DNA from: Marchantia polymorpha subsp. ruderalis
Lineage: Eukaryota; Streptophyta; Marchantiopsida; Marchantiales; Marchantiaceae
Assembly: GCA_037833965.1 (NCBI GenBank)
Contig: AP031353.1
Span: 26,042,501 to 26,106,500, forward strand
Direction of reading: 5' to 3'
Length of the DNA: 64,000 nucleotides
In this document: one piece after another, positions 1 through 11,033 of the stretch
How positions within the stretch are numbered: position 1 is the stretch's first letter
Layout: each line of letters begins with the position of its first letter
Position numbers and translations under genes: made by a program
The notes under the pieces: generated by a model
What the model saw: only the letters and a program-made list of their open reading frames with translations
Told to the model about the DNA's origin: nothing
The model's database searches: none

Positions 1-1620
1 ACTTGATCTTTGTCTTCCCCTGTGACGATGCGTTGCCTAGCATAGTAGCCAAGATTCAGCAAAATCCGTTCCAATGATACCAAATCAGGAGCACTAGTAT
101 CAGTCAATCGTTCCACTATTCGCCTTTCTCTTGAAACGATTTCACATGGGTGACTACCCAATCGAACAGAAATGTACTTGATATTTTTCAATGCTCAGTT
201 ACCGACTGCCATAGGACATTGTAAGCATTGAAGATGTGGCAAACCCACAAAACTTCACAGAGGGCTGCTTCGTAGACTGTTCATTCGTTCAGACTTGCAA
301 ACGCTTATTCGACTGAACAGTTCTTCCATTTCACGTTAGTGGTGGCTCTAAACTCCTGTTCACCCAGCCTTCGTCACCGTGTTACTGAGCTTCTAATAAA
401 GATCCACTCATCCATCCTGTAGGAACTTGTAAATTCAGCATTCTCTCAATGGCATTTTTAACCAATGCATCATAAGAAGCCAAATCGTTGTTGTAATAGT
501 ATCGTAAATTTCGTCATCAGATTAAGCATATTAAATTCTGGACCAGGTACACTATCTATTAGCATTGATTCCTTGTGAAAGATTTTCCTCCTTATGGATA
601 TCTATCCATAAGGATGGAAGCCATGCACTATCTAGATTTGATTTCCACTTCAGGTTAGAGTTCCAAAATGCTCGATCGACGTTATAATAAAGTTTAGGAG
701 ATTGTAGAAAGGGCGGCTGTATCTTATTATTATACTCCTCCCTCACAATGCGCTCTGCGTGTTACCTGCTCGTGATATGCCTTTGCATGTTGATATGGAT
801 GGATGCCTGTCATTTTATATCGCTTTGGATATAAGGAGCACTACTGTGTTAGAAGGATGGAGCACGTCCGTGACATCATCCATCGAAGCTATTACTCGAT
901 GTCATGCCAGGGCAATTCCATAGAGATGCGCACATGTAAATCTTACAAAAGTACCACTGCAGCTCCGACAAGTGAAGGTGCATCTGTCTGAAGAAGGAAG
1001 TAGAAAGTGTTTGGCAACTTGGCCACGACAAGGTTTCGACTGTGCACTCGCTCGCGTTGCAATCGCGCAAGCAGGTACATCTTGCATTCTTGGTCGGTTT
1101 GTAAATCACTTTGCTGTAGTTGAACTGGATTCGAAAGGCTTGTTATTAGCTTAGCCTTCCTGAAAAGAGGACAACGTTCATTTTATCTGGTGTTTAATCA
1201 GGTAGACCTTGGGCCATGATGAAGAAGCAGTTTTGGCGTAGAGTTCAGAGTCATGGATTCTCTGCACGGCCTTGACACTTAGTATGTGCTTACCACGAAC
1301 TCTATTTTTCTTAGAAAATCACATGTCCACACTGATCAAAGAATCTTCAGTATAATATCTTCTCAGATTTTGTGCTTCCTTTTTCGTTGGCTGAGATTGT
1401 TTCTTGACTCGCGTTCGAAACCTGTGCCTTCGAGATCAAAAGTAAAATTTATTCATAGACATAGCAAAATTTTCTACAGCAATATTTTCTCCTTATAGTC
1501 TCGTGGCTGGCACATCAGAAGACTTTAGGTCTGTACTTGTCTCAGAATGAAGGATTTTTGAAACAAAACTTCATCAGTAGCTATCACCAATTTCTTCGTT
1601 GTGGATGTTATTTGAAAATG
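1..1620 (-). repeat. Inverted copy of the PPO-flanking module (left arm)
   Basis: This stretch is the diverged reverse complement of 2030-3595. Landmarks matched by eye: the first 80 bases against 3520-3600, the block at 690-790 against 2940-3060, 1060-1260 against 2500-2690, and about 1400-1510 against 2150-2265. Homology reaches base 1, so the true end lies outside the window and it cannot be called a terminal repeat. The short open frames inside it are not conserved between copies, so I treat the module as non-coding. If the duplication is symmetrical, a minus-strand PPO copy should lie just to the left of the window; that is inference. Confidence 0.75.
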
Positions 1621-2029
1621 TCTTTCAGGTTCGTATGTTTTGCTTAAAATAGTCAAACTCAGTGCATGTGTAGTATATTCTAATTATCATTATAGTATGA
1701 TCATAGTGGCCTAGCAACTTCATCAATCATTAGACATCATTCTCACGTAGTGAGAGTCAACAGATATTGTTCGATCATACTTTTCTACAGGAAGATTTTC
1801 TATAAAACCGGGGCCAGAGAGATTCAGCTATTGAAAACAGGTGGGAATTAATAATAAACAGCATGGAACTTTGGACAACATATTTCAGAACAATATTTGA
1901 TATTAGAGTTTACACTATAATAGATACAGTTTTAGTAAAAAATTTTGTTAAGTGACAAAGATAATTGATGAGACTCAACGTGAGGTTGCCATAACGGCAG
2001 ATTACGAGTGAAACACCTGCTGCTGCTCG
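1621..2029. other. Spacer between the inverted module arms
   Basis: About 400 AT-rich bases lie between the two arms. I see no gene and no strong similarity to the third module copy at 7250. The sequence on either side folds back on itself, so this would form the loop of a very long imperfect palindrome. Confidence 0.4.
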
Positions 2030-3595
2030 AACAGAGGGTTACTCTGTTCAAAGTAACATACACCATGAAGAAATTGGTGGTAGCTACTGATAATTTATGT
2101 TCTAAAACCCCTTCATGCTTTGCTTGTTTCAGAATGAAGGAGTAAATTTCCTAATGTGCCAGCTACGAGAGAATGAGGAGAAAATATTCCTGGCGGCATT
2201 TTTTCCATCTCTGAGAAAAATTTTATGTTTTGAGCTCGAAAGCAGAGGTTTCGAACGAGAGTTCAGAGCAATCTCAGTACAAGTGAGCACAACATCTGAG
2301 AAGATCTTACGCGAAGGAGTCTAAGATCACTAGAATCATCTGATTTTCTACGTAGAATTGAGTGTGAACCTTGGAAATATAGATGAAAGGTTGAGATCAA
2401 GTTACGGTACGTGGTTTATGTTTATGTTTACCATTTACCATTTGGTATGCAGCACATACGACACACTGTTAAGGTCGTGCAGAGGGTTGAAACTTTCTTC
2501 ACATGACTCTCAACTCTAGTTCAAAACTGTTTCATCATCATGCCCGTCGTCCACCTGGTTGAAGGAGGAATCGGGTGAATGAATTGTGTCCAGTTTTTAG
2601 GAAGGCTAACAGATAACAAGCCTTTGGCATCCGGTTCAACTACAGCAACTCGATACATAAACCGACCAAGATTGCAAGATGTACCTGTTTGCGGTATTGC
2701 AACGCGAGCATGCACAGTCAAAACCTTGTCGTGACGAAATTGCTTAACACCTTCTGCTTACTTCTTCAAACAGATGCACCTTCACTTGTCGGAGCTGCAG
2801 TGCTGTTTTTGTAAGATTAACATGTGCGCAACTCTTTGTAGTTGCGCTGGCAAGACAGGGAGAAATGGCAAGTCTTCATAATGGATGATGTCACCGATGT
2901 CCTCCAAGCTTCTTGCACATTAGTGTTCCTTTTCTTCAAAGCGATTTTAAATTGCAGGCATCAATCTATATCAATGTGCACAGGCATCTCACGAGCAGCT
3001 AATACAGCACAATGTGAGGGAGGAGTATACAGAAGGATACAGCCGCCCTTTCTAGAACCTTCTAAATTTTAATTAACATTTATCAGGCATTCTCAATCTA
3101 GATGCTTAAGTGGAACTCAATCTTAGTTAGTGCATGGAAAACAACCTACAGGGAAGTATAACTGATTATCAAAATTTGATTCCTATAGGATGAATGAGTA
3201 ACATTTTACTAGAGGCTCAGTAACAGGGTGACGAAGGCTCGGTGAAGAGTGTATCAAAGCTGCCACCAAGGTACAAGGGAAGAACTGTACTGTCAAAGAA
3301 GCTTCTATCACGTCAAGGAAAAACAAATGAACGAATGCACAGACCAGGGAAAAACTCTCTGCGCTGTCACATTTTGAATACTTTCATGTGTCTCATGGCA
3401 CTCAGTAACTATGGAATAGTAATTAGTGCATTCATGTTCGATTGTTTAGTCACCCATGTGATAACCTTCTAAGAGAAATGCAACTAGTGGAACGAATGAC
3501 TGATACTGGTGTTCCTGATTAGATATCATTGGAAGGGACTTTGCTGAATCTTGGCTACTATGCTAGGCAACGCATCGTCACAGGGGAAGACAAAA
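2030..3595 (+). repeat. Direct copy 1 of the PPO-flanking module (right arm)
   Basis: This is reverse-complementary to 1-1620 and directly homologous to 7250-8790. Shared landmarks with the third copy are the hairpin GAACAGAG...CTCTGTTC near 2030, a block beginning ATGACTCTCAACTCTAGT near 2503 (third copy near 7672), the block GCCGCCCTTTCTA near 3042 (third copy near 8204), and the tail near 3450. It lies about 650 bases upstream of the first PPO copy on the same strand. Matching is patchy with many substitutions and small indels, which suggests an old duplication. There is no conserved reading frame. Confidence 0.75.
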
Positions 3596-4252
3596 TCAGG
3601 GGTTCCAAAATCTCATTAGTTTAAACGAACGAAGTGGAAACGAAGTGGAAAAACACTTGGATTGTCTACCTGTTAGTAGACTGTTACTGTTATCTCTAAA
3701 CTACGAGCAGTTTCTTTCATGATCATTGAATTTCATTCAGATGATGTTCCTTTCCTGGCGGAGATGGATTGTAACATACTATAAAGTCTGCCGAGGTGTG
3801 CTTTCTTCAGCATGTTCAAGTCTTCTCAGCCCCTAAACCGGACAAGGTATTCGGGCTGGCATTACATACGGCGCTAATTGACTCTTTACCGGATGACGAG
3901 TGAAGAACAGATCAGGCCAGTTTTACGCCGAGTGTGATACAAGAAACGTCATTGCTTCAACCGTCGAGGTTTGAAGCAAGAACGAGCTCTTGAAATAAGA
4001 TCCTATTGCGGCATTGAGGTAAGCTCGAGGGCGTATGTCTTCCACCTTTATACAAGGAGTTAAGAGTCTAATGTCGTGGCAAGTCATATGCATAGCTCAA
4101 ATACTTGCATGGAGGATGACGGTAGCTCCGACTTTTCAGTGTGAACCGGATTAAGAATGCGAGTTTAAGAATGTGCACATGCTTCTGACTTGGAAACTCA
4201 GTTCTCATGAATTTCATTGAATGTCCACAGGCCCAATTTCAATTTTGCAGCA
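3596..4252. other. Upstream region of PPO copy 1
   Basis: No gene is visible. The last 200 bases (about 4055-4252) are closely matched by 8820-9010 upstream of the second PPO copy and include a block GCATGGAGGATGACGG in both. The part from about 3490 to 4050 is missing from the second copy. This region would have held the promoter of the ancestral gene, but I cannot point to a TATA box or other element with confidence. Confidence 0.5.
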
Positions 4253-5782
4253 ATGGCGGCTACATGCCGTCGACATTTCTTCTCCTTGCAAGGGGAAGGT
4301 CAGGGACGAGGCAATGCGGGTGTAGTGCGAGCCCAGCTCCTGTGGGCCGTTTCCATGTGCTGCGCGCTTCTCTGCATCCAGTATCTCCCCCACAGCATCA
4401 GTGCAGAACCAATTTTAGCATCGAGTCTGGGATTTTGTAAAACCGTCCCAGTGCTGCGTGGAGCTCCGCTGCATTGCTGCCTCCCGGCACCAACAAGGAA
4501 ACCCATCAGGTTCAAGTTCCCCACTTGCGCAGACGGAGGTCCTCCGTTGTGCGCGAGAGGAAGCCGGTCCATGTAGTCCAGAACGATCCGGAGTACGTGA
4601 GAAAGTACAATCTAGCTTACGCCAGAATGAAAGCACTGCCAGACAGCGATCCCAGAAGTTTTCTGAACCAGTGGAGAGTCCACTGCTCCTTCTGCAACGA
4701 AGCTTTCAAGCAGCGGGAACTACCAGGCCCTCTGGGCAAAGCGACCGGCGTTCTGCAACCAGGTGGTGACCAAAATCAGCGCCCGCAGCTTTTTGGGCGG
4801 CCCCTACGTCGTGGGGACCAACAACACGGCTGCCACCGTGAATGTCGCCGCCGGTGAGACTCCTGGCGAGTCCGGCGGAATGGAGATCGTCCACAACGTT
4901 GCGCACGAGTGGACCGGACTCATCAACAATCCGGCCCATCCCGACAACGAGGACATGGGCAATTTCATCTACGCTGCTCGGGACCCCATCTTCTACACTC
5001 ATCACTCCAACGTCGACCGCCTCTGGGACGTGTGGAAAACCATCCCCGACAAGGTCACCATTGCAGGAAACCGCCAGAGAGTCGACTACACTTCCAGCGA
5101 CTTCCTCGACTCGGAGTTCACCTTCTTCGACGAGAACCAGGATATGGTCATCGTCACGATCCGAGACAGCCTTGACAGTTCAAAGCTCGGGTACAAGTAC
5201 GCAGACGTCAGCGAGTCCGACAATCTGTGGATCAACTACGAGCCCCTGCCTCCGCACAAACCATCGGAGCCCTGGAATCCCAGCCACTGGCCTGCAGTGG
5301 TTCCCTCCGGCAACAACACCATCGGTAAGGTTCCCTCAAGCTTTAAGCTGGAGCGCCGTGCTCCTACAAAGAAGGACCTGAAAGGAAAGGGCTTGAAGCA
5401 TCTGAACCAGTTGCAGGAAGAAATCGTGTTGGAGAAGGTGAGGATACCACACTCGGCCTACGCCAGATTTGATGTCTTCATCAACTTCCCAGAAGCCAAA
5501 AGGGAGACTCACCTGTACATGTCAGAGTACGTCGGTACCTTCACTCATCTTCCCAGCGGTATGGTGGACATGAGCGCCTCAGTCTCGCAGTCTTTCGTGA
5601 CAGAATCTGATGGCCAGTTCCGATTATTCAACATCCGTTACAGCGTCGGTCAGGCCCTTAGAAGGCTGGGTATTGCAGACTGGAACACCGACGTCGTCGT
5701 CACCATCGTCTCCAAGGGACTTCGAAGAACCAACCCAACAATCGACTTCTATTTCTCAGACATCAAGCAAGATTTCCAGTGA
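4253..5782 (+). pseudogene. Polyphenol oxidase (tyrosinase family), broken copy 1
   Basis: PPOs are type-3 dicopper enzymes that oxidise phenols to quinones. The first in-frame ATG is at 4253 and begins a hydrophobic N-terminus (LLWAVSMCCALLCIQYL) typical of a secretory signal. The next part, read in another frame, carries the N-terminal PPO region and the start of the CuA site (HCSFCN, 4681-4698). A block of a few hundred bases that should encode the rest of CuA, including the PWHR motif, is absent, and the original frame resumes in a 339-codon open stretch from 4763. That stretch keeps the CuB ligands HNVAH (4892-4906) and the HHSNVDRLW segment (from 5000), then the DWL-like region (DFLDSEFTFFDENQ) and the KFDV-like region (YARFDVFINFPEAKR), and ends at a TGA at 5780. 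The deletion plus frame change make a working enzyme unlikely. An unusual intron is possible but I see no convincing splice sites across the CuA gap. Confidence 0.85.
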
Positions 5783-6005
5783 TGGATCTCTGATGAGATC
5801 CGCCATCCAACTTTCTGGCTCTCATGCACGGTCGTACTTTTTCTCAGCTCAACTGAGATCGACGAAGCCGCAAGCATTTGTTTTTAAGGGTAAATATGAA
5901 CAAGCAGTTTCAGAATTAACAGAATTAACAGACATCAGATTAGCTGTATTCTTTGGCCCTCATGAAGGGTCCAGCTTTTGCATTGTCACTCACGCATTCT
6001 TTTGC

Positions 6006-6011
6006 AATAAA
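6006..6011 (+). terminator. Candidate polyadenylation signal of PPO copy 1
   Basis: A canonical AATAAA hexamer lies about 225 bases downstream of the PPO stop codon, in a suitable position to end the transcript. The sequence turns strongly AT-rich soon after. The second PPO copy lost its 3' part, so no counterpart exists to test conservation. Confidence 0.45.
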
Positions 6012-7249
6012 CACACCACTTCTGTGGAGACCTGAAGTTTTCATTCTTTTGTCAATTCATTTACAGTGATATATCATTGTGCATGATTCTAAATTATGCA
6101 AGAGGCAGCAAACAAGTAAAGTAACGAGTAACCAATATCGTGATAAAAAAAAACCGCCCCAAGTTGCTAACTTCGCCGCTGCAATTACGCAAATCTTTGG
6201 CACTTTGTTATCAAATTATCCAATTTATATGTCACCATGTGTTTTTATTTTCACAAAATACTCGGATAATCAAAATTATGTATATATATATGGTCTCTAC
6301 TTTTATTATCTACAAAAGTTTGACCGATCACTATCACTTCTTTTGATATATTTATTGTTAAAGCTTATATTTAACTATAAATATATAAACATTCATTGAC
6401 AGATTGCAATACCATTTGTTAAAAAAGTTGACGTCAATCGTGCGTAAGTAAAACTTGAAATAATTTGATGCATACTCAAGTTACTGAGATGATTTGGATA
6501 TCTCATGAAAAGAAATATGAAAAGAAATCTTTTTGTAGATAATATAATTCAATTTTTTTTTCACTCTCATAACATCCACAAACACTTTTTTCTCATCACC
6601 ATATCATCGCAAATCTAATTAATATAAAATATATATTGTGATCTATAAAGAAAGTATCTTGCGCTAGCTGATATATTTTATGGTCTAATAATTCAACCTT
6701 AAACCTTGCAATATGCTTGCCACCGAATTCTACAAGAGGTGATTTGAGTTCTAAATCCAGCGCATGAATACTGGAGTGCAAGAACTCTGGAAGCACGAGC
6801 TTGTTGACCTGACAAACAGTAGGTAGTATAACCTTTTATTTAAATAATATGCTTAAACATCACAATCTTACACTGTCATAACATGTTATTATAAGTACAG
6901 TAATTGCAATTAGAAAAAAGGGAGATCAAAGGAGTTTCTAAAAGTTTTTATCTTTATGAAAGAGATCTCATTGTCATATGTTATAATAGTCGACTTCATC
7001 CGTTCAGTTACATGACGTGGATACGCTAGGTGATTTTGATCTGTTTTGGAGGTATCACTCAAGCCTTTTGGTTTACTGTATCAGACAAATTTTTAATATT
7101 CAATCATCGTGGGATTGTTTCGTGTCTCTTGGCGCGTTGGGCTCACCGTTGACTTGAAAAAACATTCATTTTACGACAAACTTGGTGCAGATTCCAAGCG
7201 TACGCGTGGTGGCAGTCGGAGAGCGATTTCTGTAGACTCAATGTCACTT
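6012..7249. other. AT-rich gene-free stretch between the two PPO units
   Basis: This is low-complexity AT-rich sequence, with no recognisable gene in either strand. From about 7100 the composition rises towards that of the module copy that starts near 7250. The unit boundary of the tandem duplication must lie in or near this stretch. Confidence 0.4.
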
Positions 7250-8790
7250 CGAACAGAGGGCTACTCTGTTCAAAGTAACATCCACCATGATGAACTCGGT
7301 GGTAGCTACTGATGAGATTTGTTCTGAAACTCCTTCATGCTGTACTTGTCTCAAAATGAAGGAGTAAAAGCTCCTGATGTGCCACCTACGAGTATAAGGA
7401 GAAAATGTTCCTGGCAAATTTTGCTGCCTCCAAAAAAAGTTTTTTTTATGAGCTCGAAAGCATAGGTTTTGAACGAGAGTTCAGAACAATCTCAAAACAA
7501 GCAGGCACAAAATCTGAGAATAGCTTACATGGACGAGTCTGAGCATCACAGAAAATAGAAATGAGTATGAACCTTGGAAAAATAGATGCACGATTGAGAT
7601 CAAGTTACCTCGGTGGTATGCAGCACAAACGACACTGTTAAGGTCGTGTGGCAAATTGAAGCTTTCTTCACATGACTCTCAACTCTAGTCCAAAACTGCT
7701 TCATCATCATGGCCCGTCGTCCACCTGGTTCAAGAAAAAATCGGGCGATGAACAACGTCCTATTTTTAGGAAGGCTAAGCGCATAACAAGCCTTTGAAAT
7801 CCAGTTCAACTACAGCAAATTGATACATAATCCGACCAAGATTGCAAAGATGTACCTGCTTGCGCGATTGCAACGCGAGCGTGCGCAGTCAAAGCCTTCT
7901 CGTGGCCAATTGCTGAACACTTTTTGCTTGCTTCTTCAGACAGATGCGCCCCCACTTCTCGGAGCTGCAGTGCTGCTTTTGAACATTAATATGTGCGCAT
8001 CTCTATCTAATTGCCCTGGTATGACAGCGAGCAATAGCAAGTCTTCACGATGGATGATGTCACCGATGTCCTCCATGCTTCTTACACAGTAGTGCTTCTT
8101 TTATATTTATATTGGCAGGCATCCATCAATATCAATGTGCAAAGGCATCTATCGAGCAGCTAACACTGCACAATGTTAGGGAGTAGTATATAGAAGGATA
8201 CAGCCGCCCTTTCTACAATCATGTAAAGTTGATTTAACATCGATCAGGCATTCTAACACTCTATCCTGAACTGGAAGTCAATCTTAGCTAATGCATGGCA
8301 ATCTATCTACAGGGAACGAAAACTTTCCCAAGTAATCAATGCTAATGTAAAGTGTAGTCAGTCCAGAAAAAGACATACCTGATCTGACGACGGTTTTTCG
8401 TAAAAGTCCGAGTAAAACAAATTGGCCGCTTATGATGCATTGGATAAAAATGCTCTTGAGAGAATGCTCAACTTGCAGGTTCCTATAGGACGAATGAGTA
8501 ACTTTCACTAAATGCTCAGTAACAGGTTGACGAAGGCTGGGTGACGAGGGTTTTAGAGCCGCCACTAACGTACAAGGGAAGAACTACACTGTTGAAGAAG
8601 CGTTGACCATGATCTAATGCCAGGAGGAAGAACTGAAGCAATGCACAGTCCAGGAGCAACCTCTGTGAAGTTTGGTGGGCTTATCACATCTTCGGTACTT
8701 TGAATGTCTTGTGGCACTCAGTAATTGAGCATGTAATGGTATTAAGTACATTTATGTTCGATTGTTTAGTCACCCATGTGGATAATTTTT
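7250..8790 (+). repeat. Direct copy 2 of the PPO-flanking module
   Basis: This is the third occurrence of the module, in the same direction as 2030-3595. It shares the 8-bp hairpin near 7255, the block starting ATGACTCTCAACTCTAGT near 7672, the GCCGCCCTTTCTACAAT block near 8204 and the tail CACCCATGTGGATAA near 8771. After that it jumps directly to sequence matching 4055 onwards, so about 570 bases present in copy 1 are missing or were inserted there. Short open frames in it are not shared with copy 1. Confidence 0.75.
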
Positions 8791-8939
8791 GTATGATCAC
8801 GTTTTCTATCAAGGACTTCAGAGTCTAAAGTCTTGGCAAGTCAGTTGAATAGCTCATATACATGCATGGAGGATGACGGCAGCTCCGACTTTTCGGTGAA
8901 AACCACATTGAGACTGCGAGTTTAAGAATGTGCATATGC

Positions 8940-9866
8940 TTCTGACTTGGAAACTCAGGTCTCATGAATTTCATTGAATGTCCGCAGGCCCATTGTCAAT
9001 TTTGCAGCAATTCTGCGGCTACATGACATATATTCTCCTTACAAGGGGAAGGTCAGGGACGAGGCAATGCGGGTGTAGAGCAAGCTCAGCTCTTCTGGGC
9101 GGTTTCCATGTGCTGCGCGCTTCTCTGCATCCAGTATCTACCCCATAGCATAAGTGCAGAACCAATTTTCGCATCGAGACTGGGTTCTTTGCAAAGCCGT
9201 GAAGGTGCTGCGTTGTTGTTACACGTTGTGGGGACCAACAACATGGCTGCAAACGTGAATGTCGCCGCCGGTGAGACTCCGGCGGAATGGAGATCGTACA
9301 CAGCGTGCACGAGTGGACCGGATTGATGAACAATCCAGCCCGTCCCGACAACGAGAACATGGGCAATTTCATCTCCACTGCTCGGGACCCATCTTCTACA
9401 CTCATCACTCCAACGTCGACCGCTTGTGGGACGTGTGGAAAACCATCCCCGACAAGGTCACAATTGCAGGAAATCGGCAGAGTCGAGTACACTTCCAGCG
9501 ATTTCTTCGACTCGGAAGTTCACTTCTTCGACGAGAACCAGGATACGGTCATCGTCACGATCCGAGACAGCCTTGAACTTTCAAGGCAGACGTTAGCGAA
9601 TCTGATAATATGTGGACCAATTACGAACCCCTGCCTCCGCACAAACCATCGGAAGCCGTGGAATCCCCTGCCACTGACCTGCAGTGGTTCCCTCCGGCAA
9701 CAACGCCAACGGTAAGGTTACTTCAAGCTTTAAGCTGGACAGGACACGAAGCTTACGAACGAGCTGCAGGAAGACATCCTGTTGGAAGGTGAGGATTTCA
9801 CCTTATAGTATGCCCATTTAGATCCCCCAAATCACATGTTTTTCAAGAAATCAAAAAGAGGTTTCG
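8940..9866 (+). pseudogene. Polyphenol oxidase, broken copy 2
   Basis: This is the tandem duplicate of the 4253 gene. Its leader (about 9010-9220) aligns with the signal-peptide region of copy 1, but the start codon is replaced at the homologous position. The sequence then jumps to the segment equivalent to 4802 (CGTTGTGGGGACCAACAACA), losing about 350 bases with the N-terminal domain and all of CuA. The CuB region is recognisable (VHEWTG, HHSNVDRLWDVWK) but split over frames by small indels. The 3' part fades out after the segment matching the start of the KFDV region, near 9866, where AT-rich DNA begins. It carries more damage than copy 1 and cannot encode an enzyme. Confidence 0.85.
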
Positions 9867-10995
9867 AATATTTTATTTTAAAATGATTACTTCAATATTA
9901 CTTACTTTACTGTTGATATTATTTGAAAAATAATATTTTAAAAAACTTTATGCTTTTATTTTTTTGCATTTTAAAAAATATTAATTATTCAAATTTTTAA
10001 TTATATTATTATTAAGAATCCTTCATATTTTATTAATTCATATTTAAATGCATATATTATTGGATTTTTTGTTTAAAAATTAATGTTATTTTTTCTATAT
10101 TTCTTTAATAATTATTTCTATTCATACAAAATATTTTTTATCGATGAAACGTAAAAGAATGAAAATTATTTTAATTATCGATAAATAAAATCTTAAAAGT
10201 TATAAACATTTCAACAATGCATGTAAAGTATTTGAGACAACATTAGTGAAAGACCTATCTCATTTGAAACATAATATCTACATCAAATATGCTTTAATAA
10301 TATAGATGCCAACATTTTACTTCAAATTTGTACCATAACCATCAGCAGCAACCTATTGCCACTTATAGCATTACTTGTGACCATACCATGCTATTCAAAT
10401 TAAGCCCCTATATTCAAAAATTGTGTAATGTGTATTAACCGTTTACACCAAGTCTTTGTTGGATTTGACAAACACAAGGTCGTTCATTGTTGCTAGGTTG
10501 GTTAGCATCCAAGAAATTTGACTCCGATTTGGAGTTGAATGCGAGGATTCACAAAATCGAACACGCCACTTGTGACATGATGAGGAATGTGAAAGCTACT
10601 TTCTGCCTGCACCACAAAAGAATACTGAATTTAGTAAGCTATCACTAAGTCACGTGTCTAATCTCAAACAGTATTGATGGGCATGGGCTCAATACCCATT
10701 TAGAAACTGCGCCCATCCAAACCCAACTGGAAACAATAACCATTCATGTCTAATCATGAAAACAAATGTTATCCAAAACTCATGTACATGGGTATGGGCA
10801 CCCAATGGATATGTAAAATGGTCTAACGCATAACCACAAGAATATACTAACATTCCAAATTTTATTTTATTTTACTATTCATACATAAAATGAAAATGTA
10901 TCAGATTGGATTTTTTCACATAAAAGACACTCATCTGATCTATGATGTATCAATAATATGACAACAATTATTGTAAATCATACATGGCTTATGAA

Positions 10996-11033
<38 letters not shown>

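Noticed and set aside
1-3595. Calling the inverted arms the terminal inverted repeats of one DNA transposon
   Set aside because: Homology continues to base 1 so no end is visible, there is no transposase, and a third copy sits in direct orientation next to a second PPO gene. A segmental duplication explains this better.
4300-4636. Minus-strand open frames overlapping the PPO leader (4300-4572 and 4415-4636)
   Set aside because: They are shadows of the PPO sequence on the other strand and have no family features.
10440-10800. Possible hAT-type transposon remnant with GGGTATGGGCACCC-like motifs
   Set aside because: The motif alone is not diagnostic, and no terminal repeats, target duplication or transposase segment could be seen.
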